From contig NZ_JABXKL010000066.1 in the NCBI RefSeq assembly GCF_017114995.1, positions 1 through 64,000 of the forward strand: DNA of 64,000 nucleotides. The letters run 5' to 3'. This DNA comes from Nostoc sp. NMS9 (lineage in GTDB: Bacteria > Cyanobacteriota > Cyanobacteriia > Cyanobacteriales > Nostocaceae). This document shows, piece after piece, positions 33,051 to 42,537 of the stretch (position 1 is the stretch's first letter; every line of letters begins with the position of its first letter). The position numbers and the translations under genes are program-made. The notes beneath the pieces were generated by a model, which made no database searches, had not been told where the DNA came from, and saw only the letters and a program-made list of their open reading frames with translations.

Positions 33051-35792
33051 TTAACGTTGCAGCAATAATTGAAACCTTGCATCATCCCGAATACTATCAA
33101 AATCAGGGTTTGTTTTTGCTTCTATACGGCATCGAGAGGGATTGATATTAATTGCTTGTTGCAGGTTCTCAATAGCTAAATAAACATCATTTTGTAAGGC
33201 GAAATAGCAAGCTTTGCCATAATAGCCACTCTCATCATTAGCTTGTAGTTCTAAAGCTTTTTCGCAACTAACGAGTGAATCTTGGTAACGCCCTGCACGA
33301 GCTAAGATAATGCCCTGGTTAGCCCACCAAAGTGGATGTTCTGGTTGAAGTTTCATAGCTTCATTGAGGTTAGCCAATGCTTCATCATAACGCCCCAATA
33401 AACTCAACATCAAACCCTTGTTGCTCAACATCTCAGGAGCATTGGGTTGAATTTTTAAAACCCGATCACAGATAGGAATTACCTCTTTATAAAAATGTAA
33501 GTACATCAGTGTAACAGCTATATTTCTTAATACATTCAGGTCATCATCTTTAATTGCTAAAGCTTCATTGAAACTAGCAAGTGCTTCTTGATAACGCTCT
33601 AATCCTGCCAGTACTGAGCCTCGGTTGTTCCAAGCCTCGCCATAGTCATGTTTAATTTGCAAGGCTTTATCGTAGCTATTGAGCGCCTCTTCATAACGAC
33701 CTAATTTTCCCAAGACATTGCCCTGGCAGTAATAAATTATGGGATTATCATCTTGAATTATTAAGGCTTTGTTATAACTCACGAGCGCTTCTTCATAACG
33801 ATCTAGATTATCCTGCTGATCACCTAAATTTAAAAATAGACTACTGCTGAATTCAGCATAAATAGGATAACTATTATTTGCAATTTTTTCAGCCTGCTCT
33901 GCTGCCTTCTGTAGCAAATCAGCAAGCTGATTTGGTTGACTGCGTAAGGATTTGGACAACAGCCCTGTATATTTACCCAGTCCATCTTCCAAAAAGTCAA
34001 CTTGAGTAAAACAAGGTCGTAATGCTGCTTCTATTTCTTCTTTGGAGGGGCCAATCAGATTCTCGTAGTTAATTTCATATTTAGCTGGATTTTCTGTTAA
34101 CATCATCCAACTAAAGAAAAAGCCCAATTTTATGCTTTTCAGAAACTTATTAGTTGAATCAGGCAAGAGGCGATAATTCTCTACTGCTGCTTCTGCGACA
34201 ACTGCGGCGAAAGGAATCATTACTACTTCAAGTTGTTTAAGATAGCGAGAAGCAAAGAAATGGGAAAGAAATTGACGCTGACCCTCATCTCTTCTCCCAA
34301 AGAGAGCATGATAGAGAAATTCAGCAGTGTATTGACGCCAATGATAATTATCGTATTTTTCTGGATCAGGGCTATCTGGAGCAACTTCTTGGTTTGCTTG
34401 TTGCTCAAAATATGTGGCTAGCAGTTCATGGGTTTCACGAAATCGCGTTCTATCCTCATTACAAAATGACAACCGGAAAACATTACGAGCCACATCATCC
34501 AGACGATAGTGATCTTGAACAAACTCAACAAAATCGCACTTTGTTAGCCATTCAAAACAGTCGATACTTGCATGAACACCAGTTTCAAAATCTATTCCTT
34601 GCTTTTGCATCAAGTACTGAATCAACGATCGATCAAACCAACGACAACAAGCAGCTAATTGTACTATCTGTTTTTGATTTGCATTTAGTCCTTGCAGTAG
34701 CAGATCAGTGATTGCTTTGTTACCACGGGAAAAGTCGTCAATATCTCTACCTGCTTCCTTCTCTCGTCTAATCCAGTTGAGATAGTAGGGTAAGCCTTGA
34801 GTAGCTTTATATATTTTCTGAATATCTCCAGATTTAGTAAAGCCAATATGCTGAAGATATTCCTTAGTTTGTTCTTTGTTGAATTCATCTAGCCGTTGTT
34901 CATAGATTACATCCCGATCCTGTTGCAACTTCCGCCAACTTTCTTTTTCTAATAAAGAACGTCGTCCTGCCACCAAAATACGTACACCATAAGACTTAAG
35001 GGGTGTATCTTCTAACAAATACTGCCACAGCCAAGTGTCAATATCTGACGATGCCTTTTCATAGGTATCTAGAACCAGTACAATCGAGCGCTTGTGTTTT
35101 TGAGTTTTCTGGATTAACCCTTGAGCAAATGCATGAGTCAACTTGGGTATTGGTTCCAGCATCAACTCCTGAAGCTGTTTGTCGTTCTTCGTTGCTGGAT
35201 GCTGTTGCAGTAGTTCTTGTATACGCTCTTTCGTCGGTTTGAGTGCCTGTGATGCATCTGATAACATTCCCCCAGCCTTGACCGTAGCATCCAAACCTAA
35301 ACTCAATGCTGTTCCATGATCTCCCAAATAGCCTGCACCTGTGGCTAGCAGTGTGGCTGTTCCTAGTTCAAACCAATCCTTAACTGTATTTTGTTGCTCT
35401 GTATCAACTGATTTACCTTGTACAGGTTCAGTTTTCAGCTTGTAAACAGTTTCCTGATACTGCTCATAAAGTGATGTAAAAGGGTCGGGTTTAGGTAATA
35501 AATCCCTTCGCCAGAGTCCGGTAGGTTTTGGTAATAGCTCATAAAGCTTTTCCATAAGCTTCAGTGGCGTTTCAATACCTGGTGTAAGGCCAAAGGACAC
35601 CTCTGCAAAGTCAGCTTGCAAATCGTGCGTCTCTTTCAGTTTTGTGGTGAGGGTAGTTTTACCAACTCCTCCGATCCCATAAACCTGAAACAGCAGTGGG
35701 GTAGATTCTGGAGATACCAGTGCTTTGGCAAACTTAGTTAAAAAGTCATGAGCCTGTTTGCGAGAGATGTAGTAAGGTATTGGAGTTGTCAT
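33051..35792 (-). CDS. STAND-type NTPase with C-terminal TPR repeats
   Basis: 913 residues. Walker A is GIGGVGKTTL (39-48). A Walker B-like VLVLDTYE lies near 240 and an ILVAGR sensor segment near 275, as in NB-ARC/STAND signalling ATPases. After a winged-helix region, tetratricopeptide repeats run from about 660 to 880 (units such as YEEALVSYNKALIIQDDNPI). Such proteins sense a ligand through the repeats and then oligomerise; several act in antiviral defence or regulation. No effector domain is evident at either end, so the role here is open. It is followed by the decaying PIN pair. Confidence 0.8.
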   Translation of the reverse strand: MTTPIPYYISRKQAHDFLTKFAKALVSPESTPLLFQVYGIGGVGKTTLTTKLKETHDLQADFAEVSFGLTPGIETPLKLMEKLYELLPKPTGLWRRDLLPKPDPFTSLYEQYQETVYKLKTEPVQGKSVDTEQQNTVKDWFELGTATLLATGAGYLGDHGTALSLGLDATVKAGGMLSDASQALKPTKERIQELLQQHPATKNDKQLQELMLEPIPKLTHAFAQGLIQKTQKHKRSIVLVLDTYEKASSDIDTWLWQYLLEDTPLKSYGVRILVAGRRSLLEKESWRKLQQDRDVIYEQRLDEFNKEQTKEYLQHIGFTKSGDIQKIYKATQGLPYYLNWIRREKEAGRDIDDFSRGNKAITDLLLQGLNANQKQIVQLAACCRWFDRSLIQYLMQKQGIDFETGVHASIDCFEWLTKCDFVEFVQDHYRLDDVARNVFRLSFCNEDRTRFRETHELLATYFEQQANQEVAPDSPDPEKYDNYHWRQYTAEFLYHALFGRRDEGQRQFLSHFFASRYLKQLEVVMIPFAAVVAEAAVENYRLLPDSTNKFLKSIKLGFFFSWMMLTENPAKYEINYENLIGPSKEEIEAALRPCFTQVDFLEDGLGKYTGLLSKSLRSQPNQLADLLQKAAEQAEKIANNSYPIYAEFSSSLFLNLGDQQDNLDRYEEALVSYNKALIIQDDNPIIYYCQGNVLGKLGRYEEALNSYDKALQIKHDYGEAWNNRGSVLAGLERYQEALASFNEALAIKDDDLNVLRNIAVTLMYLHFYKEVIPICDRVLKIQPNAPEMLSNKGLMLSLLGRYDEALANLNEAMKLQPEHPLWWANQGIILARAGRYQDSLVSCEKALELQANDESGYYGKACYFALQNDVYLAIENLQQAININPSRCRIEAKTNPDFDSIRDDARFQLLLQR

Positions 35793-35959
35793 CTGGCAAT
35801 GGAAATACTTGATCGAATGTATAGATTTTAGCGACTCATCCTTGAATTCAACATCTAAAATTGCTTATTTCAAGGAATTCTATAAAAATTAGATTGAAGC
35901 ATTGTAATTTTTAATACTAAATCTGAGCCTTTTTAGGACAACAGGTGATTGCACTATTA

Positions 35960-36003
35960 TTAGCCAGGTTTTAAAGGAGTTTTAGCTTAAATTGACACGT
36001 ATG
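35960..36003. repeat. Fragment of the 20812-type repeat
   Basis: GCCAGGTTTTAAAGGAGTTTTAGC and then TTAAATTGACACGTATG, the complement of the left end of the element at 20812. Only one end is present. Confidence 0.55.
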
Positions 36004-36013
36004 CCCCGGACTT

Positions 36014-37042
36014 TCACGAAGAAACAACTTTCAAATGTGAGCCATGATGAGATAGGTAGCTGGAGTTAATCACCCGATTACGCCCAGAAGTTTTAGCCTG
36101 TAACAAACATTGATCGGCACGATGCAGCAGACTCTCTCCTTTTTCATCATCCTCAGGTTGCAGAGAGGCTGTACCCAAACTAATGGTGATATTAATTGTC
36201 AGTTTATTGTTGAGTGCAAATGGTTCGTCGCTGACTACACGATTGAGACGACGGGCTACTAGTAGTGCTTCCTCATCAGTAGTGTTAGCTAGAAGAATTA
36301 CAAATTCTTCGCCACCATAGCGGAATGCTGTATCTTGACAGCGCAGATTGTGGCGCAAACGCTGACATAATACTTGCAAAATGCGATCGCCTACTAAATG
36401 CCCGTGAGTATCGTTAACTTTCTTAAAATGATCTACATCCAGAATAATCAAACTCAGGGAAGTTTTTTGAGTCCTGGCTCTTTGAATTTGTCTGGGCAAG
36501 TCCCATTCTAAAGCACGACGATTATTTAATTCTGTCAACGAATCTGCTAAGGCGATCGCAGATAACATATCATTTGTCCGAATCAAATCTCGGTATTTTT
36601 GTGCTTTCCGCAAACCAACTGTCAATTGAGCAAGTATTAGTCCATGATTGGCAGTCAACTCTGCCAAGCTATAGTCTGTTTTTTCTTCAATAAGATGCCA
36701 AATATATGCATCGGCTCCTTGCTTTAGGGCCGCAGCACTCATCTCCAATTCCCTGTGCCAACCATACTTATTTCTATCAGTAAGTTGCTGGGAACGATCC
36801 TCGAAAAGAATACAATATATCCACGATAGTTTTGTCTGATCTTTCAACCAACCGCAGAGTTCCATACTACTATCCAGGCTAGCCTGCACCAGGATTATAT
36901 CGGGGGGTGTTGTTTTAATCCGCGACACTGCTCGATCCAAATTGTCTATAACTTCTACACTAAAAGCAGTCGCATAACGGATCTGATCTGGAAGTGTGGC
37001 GATAAAATTATTTTTTCCAAAGATCAGAATAGAAATATTCAT
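36014..37042 (-). CDS. Diguanylate cyclase (GGDEF) with N-terminal receiver-like domain
   Basis: 342 residues. The first about 145 resemble a receiver fold (ILIFGKNNFIA, IILVQASLDSSMELCGWLKD), but the phospho-acceptor Asp pattern is weak. The GGDEF domain has DVDHFKKVNDTHGHLVGDR, then RYGGEEF (active-site GGEEF). RCQD lies exactly five residues before it, so the RxxD product-inhibition site is present. It should make cyclic di-GMP. The upstream region is long and AT-rich. Confidence 0.88.
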   Translation of the reverse strand: MNISILIFGKNNFIATLPDQIRYATAFSVEVIDNLDRAVSRIKTTPPDIILVQASLDSSMELCGWLKDQTKLSWIYCILFEDRSQQLTDRNKYGWHRELEMSAAALKQGADAYIWHLIEEKTDYSLAELTANHGLILAQLTVGLRKAQKYRDLIRTNDMLSAIALADSLTELNNRRALEWDLPRQIQRARTQKTSLSLIILDVDHFKKVNDTHGHLVGDRILQVLCQRLRHNLRCQDTAFRYGGEEFVILLANTTDEEALLVARRLNRVVSDEPFALNNKLTINITISLGTASLQPEDDEKGESLLHRADQCLLQAKTSGRNRVINSSYLSHHGSHLKVVSS

Positions 37043-37927
37043 TGCTTTATTTTTTATCCTATTTAAATTTTAAATAAATTCACTTGGGTCACTACTGCTC
37101 TTGTGTCTAATACTAAATATGATGTTCTAGGCTAAATTATATTTTTTTACATCTTGTTTTTTGAGCATCGATTAGATAGTGAACTTCCAAATTTAATCTC
37201 ATTTTAAGATTTTAGATTTACTACTACCGTTTCGGAAATATTCATTTCTAACAACTAATGTCTTCTTTACAGGTTATTTTTAAAACAGTAAAAATACGGA
37301 ATATTATTTAAATGTATAAAAACTATTGTGGTGGATTCTTAAGTACTATTTCCATGATGGAATTACCGAAATAAATAGTTTGTAATAACCATTGCATTAG
37401 GTAGATAAATTTATTCCCAAGTAGAAAAACAAAGAAAATATAAAGTTTTTTAATTGAATTATCAAATCTGAAATTTTATTATGCAATTCAAAATATTATT
37501 TTCCATAAAGTTTTTTAGCCTTTTTCTTTATAAGCTAGGCTTAGATCACATCTTAACAAAGTGTTTAAAATATATATAATATATATAGCAAAACTATCTC
37601 CTGCTATGTACAGTAGCTTTTTGGGGCTTACCTCCCATCTAAATAAAGACAGAAGTTGTCGGGTAAAAATTTATAATTTAAGTAAAATTTAACCCAAAAA
37701 AACAATGCGTTAACAGGAGAAATAAAATATTTGTGCCGACATTTTATTTAGATTTGCCTATTTACTTAATTCACGTCTTTTTTATTTGCTGTAACATCAT
37801 AAATTTAGAAAATAAAGCTAAATAAAAAAATTATGTCAAAACCTGCCACTAATTTGGGGAAGTTATTTCTATTCCGGCCTTCTACAGGCGGAAAATATAA
37901 AAAAATTTGTTAGCGTCGCCTAAGATA

Positions 37928-38167
37928 TTAAAGTCTAAACTTCTTCTGTGAAAAGCTGGAATCCGATCGATAACCTTCTACAGCGTAACCAGCAGCAACA
38001 ATTACCTGTTTGATTGACTACTCAGAAGCTTCAAACTCCACCGTGACAGTTTTAGCGTTAATATCAACATCCACTTTGACCTCAGGTTCCATAACGTAGA
38101 TAGACTCAGTAATTATTTCTGCACATCCCTCAAAAGCAATATTTGATACTTTCAGTTTTAGTGCCAT
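37928..38167 (-). pseudogene. Heavy-metal-associated (HMA) domain protein, degenerate
   Basis: ATG 38167 gives MALKLKVSNIAFEGCAEIIT, then VEPEVKVDVDI-like strands and TVTVEFEASE. TAG at 38018-38020 follows, and in the same frame SIKQVIVAAGYAVEGYR to a TAA at 37928-37930. The whole is the beta-alpha-beta-beta-alpha-beta fold of copper-chaperone-like proteins. The first Cys of the CxxC metal site is replaced (FEGC) and the last helix is cut off by the stop. It is therefore a decaying gene of 79 codons. Confidence 0.7.
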
Positions 38168-38227
38168 TTGTTACCTCATTATGGAAATTTTAAAGTATTT
38201 CTTAATGATTAATTTTAAGCATCGAAA

Positions 38228-38266
38228 TGCGATGTCTACGACGGGCTACGCCTATGCACATCCTGC
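38228..38266. repeat. Small dispersed repeat
   Basis: GCGATGTCTACGACGGGC followed by TACGCCTATGCACATCCTGC, the same family as the copies in tniQ and vapC. Confidence 0.65.
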
Positions 38267-38439
38267 CAAAGTCAGCTAGTAGCGTAAAAGCATCCTAGTA
38301 ACTGCATATATCTCACCCAATGGCAGAATTCGCTGGCAGTAATATGAAACAAAATGCAAGAATATATAAAGCTATTTATGAAAATACACCTACCTAGTGC
38401 CGCTACGCCTAAGTCTAAAGTCTAAAGTAAAAAACACCT

Positions 38440-41082
38440 ATGTCTTCAAATCCCCAGTACCTAAGCGGTAACGAAATTCGCAACATATTTCTCGACTTCT
38501 TTGCTCAACGGGAACACCAAATTCTCCCAAGTGCCTCCCTCGTGCCAGAAGACCCAACTGTACTGCTGACGATCGCGGGGATGCTACCATTTAAGCCAAT
38601 ATTCTTAGGGCAGCGCACACCAGAATTTAAAAGGGCTACGACTTCGCAAAAGTGTATCCGCACCAACGACATTGAGAATGTCGGACGCACCAAACGGCAT
38701 CACACCTTTTTTGAGATGCTGGGCAATTTCAGCTTTGGTGATTATTTTAAAGAACAAGCGATCGCTTGGGGTTGGGAAATCTCCACACAAGTCTTTGGCT
38801 TCTCCCCTCAAAATCTTGTCGTCAGCGTTTTTGAAGATGATGATGAAGCCTTTGGAATTTGGCGCGATCAAATCGGTGTGCCGGTAGCGAGAATTAAACG
38901 CTTGGGCGAAGATGATAACTTTTGGGTATCTGGTCCAACTGGCCCTTGTGGTCCTTGTTCCGAAATTTATTATGACTTCCATCCAGAACGGGGTGACGAA
39001 AATATAGATTTAGAAGACGATTCTCGGTTCATCGAGTTTTACAACCTCGTCTTCATGCAATATAACCGGGATGCGTCAGGCAATTTAACGCCACTGCAAA
39101 ATAAGAACATCGACACCGGCATGGGTTTGGATAGAATGGCGCAAATTCTCCAAAAAGTGCCTAATAACTACGAAACTGACCTGATTTTCCCAATTATTCA
39201 AACAGCAGGGAAAATTGCTGGTGTTGATTACCACAGCAGTGATGAAAAAACCAAAACTTCCCTAAAAGTCATTGGCGATCATATTCGGGCTGTCATCCAC
39301 ATGATTGCTGATGAAATTCGCGCTTCCAACGTCGGACGCGGTTATGTGCTGCGGCGATTAATTCGGCGCGTGGTGCGTCATGGGCGATTAATTGGGATTT
39401 CTGGCGAATTTACTACCCAAGTTGCTGAAACTGCGATCGCTCTTTCGGAATCAGCTTACCCTAATGTGCGCCAACGGGAAGCAGCAATTAAAGCTGAGTT
39501 GCAACGGGAAGAATCTAATTTCCTCAGAACTCTGGATAGAGGCGAAAAACTCCTAGAAGAAATCATTCAAGAGGTGAAACAGCGAGGGGAAACTCAAATT
39601 AGCGGTGAAAGTGCATTTACCCTCTATGACACCTACGGATTTCCCCTGGAACTTACTCAAGAAGTTGCCGAGGAAAATAATCTGACAGTTGATGAAGCGG
39701 GATTCAATATCGAAATGCAAAAACAGGTGGAACGTGCCAAAGCAGCACATGAAACCATCGATTTAACTGTACAAGGTTCCCTCGATAAATTAGCAGAACA
39801 CATCCATGCTACCGAATTTATCGGCTATACCCAACCTGCGACGACTGCGAAAGTTGAAGCGATTTTGGTAGAAGGTGTTTCTCAAGAGGAAGCAGAAGCG
39901 GGGACAGAGGTACAAATTGTCCTTGACAAAACGCCATTTTATGCAGAATCTGGGGGACAAATCGGCGATCGCGGTTATATCTCTGGTGATGGTATCGTAA
40001 TTCGGGTAGAAGACGTGAAGAAAGAATCAGATTTCTTTGTTCACTTCGGACGCATCGAACGCGGTACACTGCGCGTAGGCGATCGCGTCAGCGCTCAAAT
40101 CGATCCGGCTTGTCGCCGTCGCGCTCAAGCTAACCATACCGCAACGCACCTATTGCAAGCTGCATTGAAAAAAATTGTTGATGAGGGCATATCTCAAGCA
40201 GGTTCTCTGGTTTCCTTTGATAGGTTGCGCTTCGACTTCAACTGTCCCCGCGCTTTGACAGCAGAAGAAGTTCAACAAGTTGAAGAACAGGTGAACACTT
40301 GGATTGCTGAGGCTCATGCTGCAAAAGTGGAAGTATTACCTTTAGCAGAGGCGAAAGCTAGGGGTGCTGTCGCCATGTTCGGGGAAAAATACGGTGAGGA
40401 AGTGCGCGTGATTGACTTTCCTAGCGTATCAATGGAATTATGCGGTGGGACTCATGTGAGTAACACTGCTGAAATTGGCGTGTTCAAGATTATCTCAGAA
40501 GCTGGTGTAGCTTCTGGGGTGCGGCGGATTGAAGCTGTTTCGGGGCCAGCAATATTAGATTATCTCAACCTGCGGGATAAAGTAGTTAAAGATTTGAGCG
40601 ATCGCTTTAAAGTGAAACCTGAAGAATTACCAGACAGAATCACAAGTCTGCAAAGCGAACTGAGAAATAGCCAGAAGGAACTAGAAGCCTTGAAGGTACA
40701 GCTAGCGATCGCTAAATCTGACAGCTTGCTACAAACAGCAGAAACCGTAGGCGATCATAAAATTATTGTCGCCCAATTAGAAGATGTCGATCCAGAATCA
40801 TTGAAAACCGCAGCCGAACGCTTATTGCAAAAAATCGGCAACGGTGCAGTAGTGCTGGGTTCTGTTCCAGAAGTTGGGAAAGTTAGTATAGTTGCAGCTT
40901 TTAGTCCAGAAGTGAACAAAAAAGGTTTGCAAGCTGGTAAATTTGTGGGTGCGATCGCTAAAATTTGCGGCGGCGGCGGTGGTGGAAGACCGAACTTAGC
41001 CCAAGCCGGCGGACGCGATCCAAGTAAATTACCAGATGCGTTAGGACAAGCGGAAAGTGATTTAAAGTCTGCGTTGGGTTAA
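38440..41082 (+). CDS. alaS: Alanyl-tRNA synthetase
   Basis: 880 residues, full length. The class II catalytic core (TFFEMLGNFSFGDYFKEQAI, GPTGPCGPCSEIYYD, GMGLDRM), the editing domain with HTATHLL and CGGTHVSNTAEIG (zinc ligands), a coiled coil near 715-745 and the C-Ala domain ending GGGGGGRPNLAQAGG are all present. It charges tRNA-Ala and clears Ser/Gly mischarging. Monocistronic, preceded by a long repeat-bearing region. Confidence 0.97.
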   Translation: MSSNPQYLSGNEIRNIFLDFFAQREHQILPSASLVPEDPTVLLTIAGMLPFKPIFLGQRTPEFKRATTSQKCIRTNDIENVGRTKRHHTFFEMLGNFSFGDYFKEQAIAWGWEISTQVFGFSPQNLVVSVFEDDDEAFGIWRDQIGVPVARIKRLGEDDNFWVSGPTGPCGPCSEIYYDFHPERGDENIDLEDDSRFIEFYNLVFMQYNRDASGNLTPLQNKNIDTGMGLDRMAQILQKVPNNYETDLIFPIIQTAGKIAGVDYHSSDEKTKTSLKVIGDHIRAVIHMIADEIRASNVGRGYVLRRLIRRVVRHGRLIGISGEFTTQVAETAIALSESAYPNVRQREAAIKAELQREESNFLRTLDRGEKLLEEIIQEVKQRGETQISGESAFTLYDTYGFPLELTQEVAEENNLTVDEAGFNIEMQKQVERAKAAHETIDLTVQGSLDKLAEHIHATEFIGYTQPATTAKVEAILVEGVSQEEAEAGTEVQIVLDKTPFYAESGGQIGDRGYISGDGIVIRVEDVKKESDFFVHFGRIERGTLRVGDRVSAQIDPACRRRAQANHTATHLLQAALKKIVDEGISQAGSLVSFDRLRFDFNCPRALTAEEVQQVEEQVNTWIAEAHAAKVEVLPLAEAKARGAVAMFGEKYGEEVRVIDFPSVSMELCGGTHVSNTAEIGVFKIISEAGVASGVRRIEAVSGPAILDYLNLRDKVVKDLSDRFKVKPEELPDRITSLQSELRNSQKELEALKVQLAIAKSDSLLQTAETVGDHKIIVAQLEDVDPESLKTAAERLLQKIGNGAVVLGSVPEVGKVSIVAAFSPEVNKKGLQAGKFVGAIAKICGGGGGGRPNLAQAGGRDPSKLPDALGQAESDLKSALG

Positions 41083-41154
41083 CCAAGCCGTATGGGAACT
41101 CTTAATAGGGGCGGAATTTTAGGCGTTGCATATTTACGGGATGATTTAGCAACT

Positions 41155-41215
41155 CCCAAAATTCCCCCCTACTCCCCTGCTCCCCTGCCCCCCTACTTCC
41201 TCCCCATTCCCCAGA
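41155..41215. repeat. Short CCCCTGCT-type pyrimidine repeat
   Basis: A C-rich run made of CTCCCCTGCTCCCCTGCC-type units between alaS and trpB. It is characteristic of cyanobacterial short tandem repeats. Confidence 0.55.
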
Positions 41216-41270
41216 TATGCTTCAGACTTTTCTATAATGATTAAGTCATTCCCGTCATCAAAAACAGCTT

Positions 41271-42506
41271 GTGACTACCACTCCCCTATCTCCAAGTTCA
41301 ACTGCTCAGGTTCCAGATACGCTAGGCCGCTTCGGACGCTTTGGCGGTAAGTATGTACCTGAAACGCTTATGCCTGCCCTGGCTGAATTAGAAACAGCTT
41401 ATCAGCAATACCGCAATGACCCTGGTTTTCAAGCAGAACTACAGCAGTTGTTACGAGACTATGTAGGACGTGCGACACCATTGTATTTTGCTGAACGCCT
41501 GACTGCTCATTATGCCCGACCCGATCGCACCGGGCCACAAATTTACTTGAAACGTGAAGATTTAAATCATACTGGCGCTCACAAAATCAATAATGCCCTT
41601 GGTCAGGTATTGTTGGCGAAACGCATGGGTAAGCAGCGGATTATTGCTGAAACGGGTGCTGGACAACATGGAGTTGCTACAGCCACAGTTTGCGCTCGTT
41701 TTGGGCTGGAATGTGTAATTTACATGGGTGTTCAGGACATGGAACGCCAAGCTTTGAATGTTTTTAGAATGCGGCTGATGGGGGCAGAAGTGCGGCCTGT
41801 GGACGCGGGAACCGGAACTTTGAAGGATGCTACTTCCGAAGCAATCAGAGATTGGGTGACAAATGTGGAAACTACTCACTACATCCTGGGTTCGGTAGCA
41901 GGGCCTCATCCTTACCCAATGATGGTACGTGATTTCCATGCAGTAATCGGCGAAGAAACCCGCGCCCAAGCAATGGAAAAGTGGGGTGGATTACCTGATA
42001 TTCTCTTGGCTTGTGTAGGTGGTGGTTCCAATGCGATGGGACTATTCTATGAGTTTATGAATGAGTCTTCTATACGCTTCATTGGGATTGAGGCAGCCGG
42101 GGAAGGTGTCAATACCGAAAAACACGCAGCTACATTGACAAAAGGACGAATTGGTGTATTGCACGGAGCCATGAGCTACCTGCTGCAAGATGAAGATGGG
42201 CAAATCATTGAGGCACACTCAATTAGTGCGGGGTTAGATTATCCCGGTGTGGGGCCAGAACATAGCTATTTAAAGGATACTGGTCGCGCTGAATACTATA
42301 GTGTGACAGATGCAGAAGCTTTGGCGGCATTTCAGCGATTATCGAAATTGGAGGGGATTATCCCGGCATTGGAAACAGCCCATGCGATCGCTTATCTCGA
42401 AACCCTCTGTCCTCAACTAACCGGCAGTCCTCGGATTATAATTAACTGCTCTGGACGTGGTGACAAGGATGTACAAACGGTAGCCAAATTATTATATCCA
42501 GCGTAA
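41271..42506 (+). CDS. trpB: Tryptophan synthase beta subunit
   Basis: 411 residues from a GTG start. GRFGGKYVPETLMPALAELE, the PLP lysine in HTGAHKINNALGQ, ETGAGQHGVATA and the phosphate-binding GGGSNAMGLF mark a TrpB of the main (TrpB1) type. It converts indole and serine to tryptophan together with TrpA. No trpA or other trp gene is adjacent, so it is a detached or second copy. A methyltransferase gene follows after 31 bp and may be co-transcribed. Confidence 0.93.
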   Translation: MTTTPLSPSSTAQVPDTLGRFGRFGGKYVPETLMPALAELETAYQQYRNDPGFQAELQQLLRDYVGRATPLYFAERLTAHYARPDRTGPQIYLKREDLNHTGAHKINNALGQVLLAKRMGKQRIIAETGAGQHGVATATVCARFGLECVIYMGVQDMERQALNVFRMRLMGAEVRPVDAGTGTLKDATSEAIRDWVTNVETTHYILGSVAGPHPYPMMVRDFHAVIGEETRAQAMEKWGGLPDILLACVGGGSNAMGLFYEFMNESSIRFIGIEAAGEGVNTEKHAATLTKGRIGVLHGAMSYLLQDEDGQIIEAHSISAGLDYPGVGPEHSYLKDTGRAEYYSVTDAEALAAFQRLSKLEGIIPALETAHAIAYLETLCPQLTGSPRIIINCSGRGDKDVQTVAKLLYPA

Positions 42507-42537
42507 ATCTACATAAAATATTTGGGAGAAAACAATA

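Larger units (their letters stand above)
37043..38439. other. 1.4-kb AT-rich intergenic region
   Basis: Apart from the broken HMA gene at 37928-38167 and two small dispersed repeats (38228-38266 and about 38398-38412), I see no gene. The stretch 37043-37900 is strongly AT-rich with many short palindromic runs such as ATATATATAATATATATA near 37569. Confidence 0.5.
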
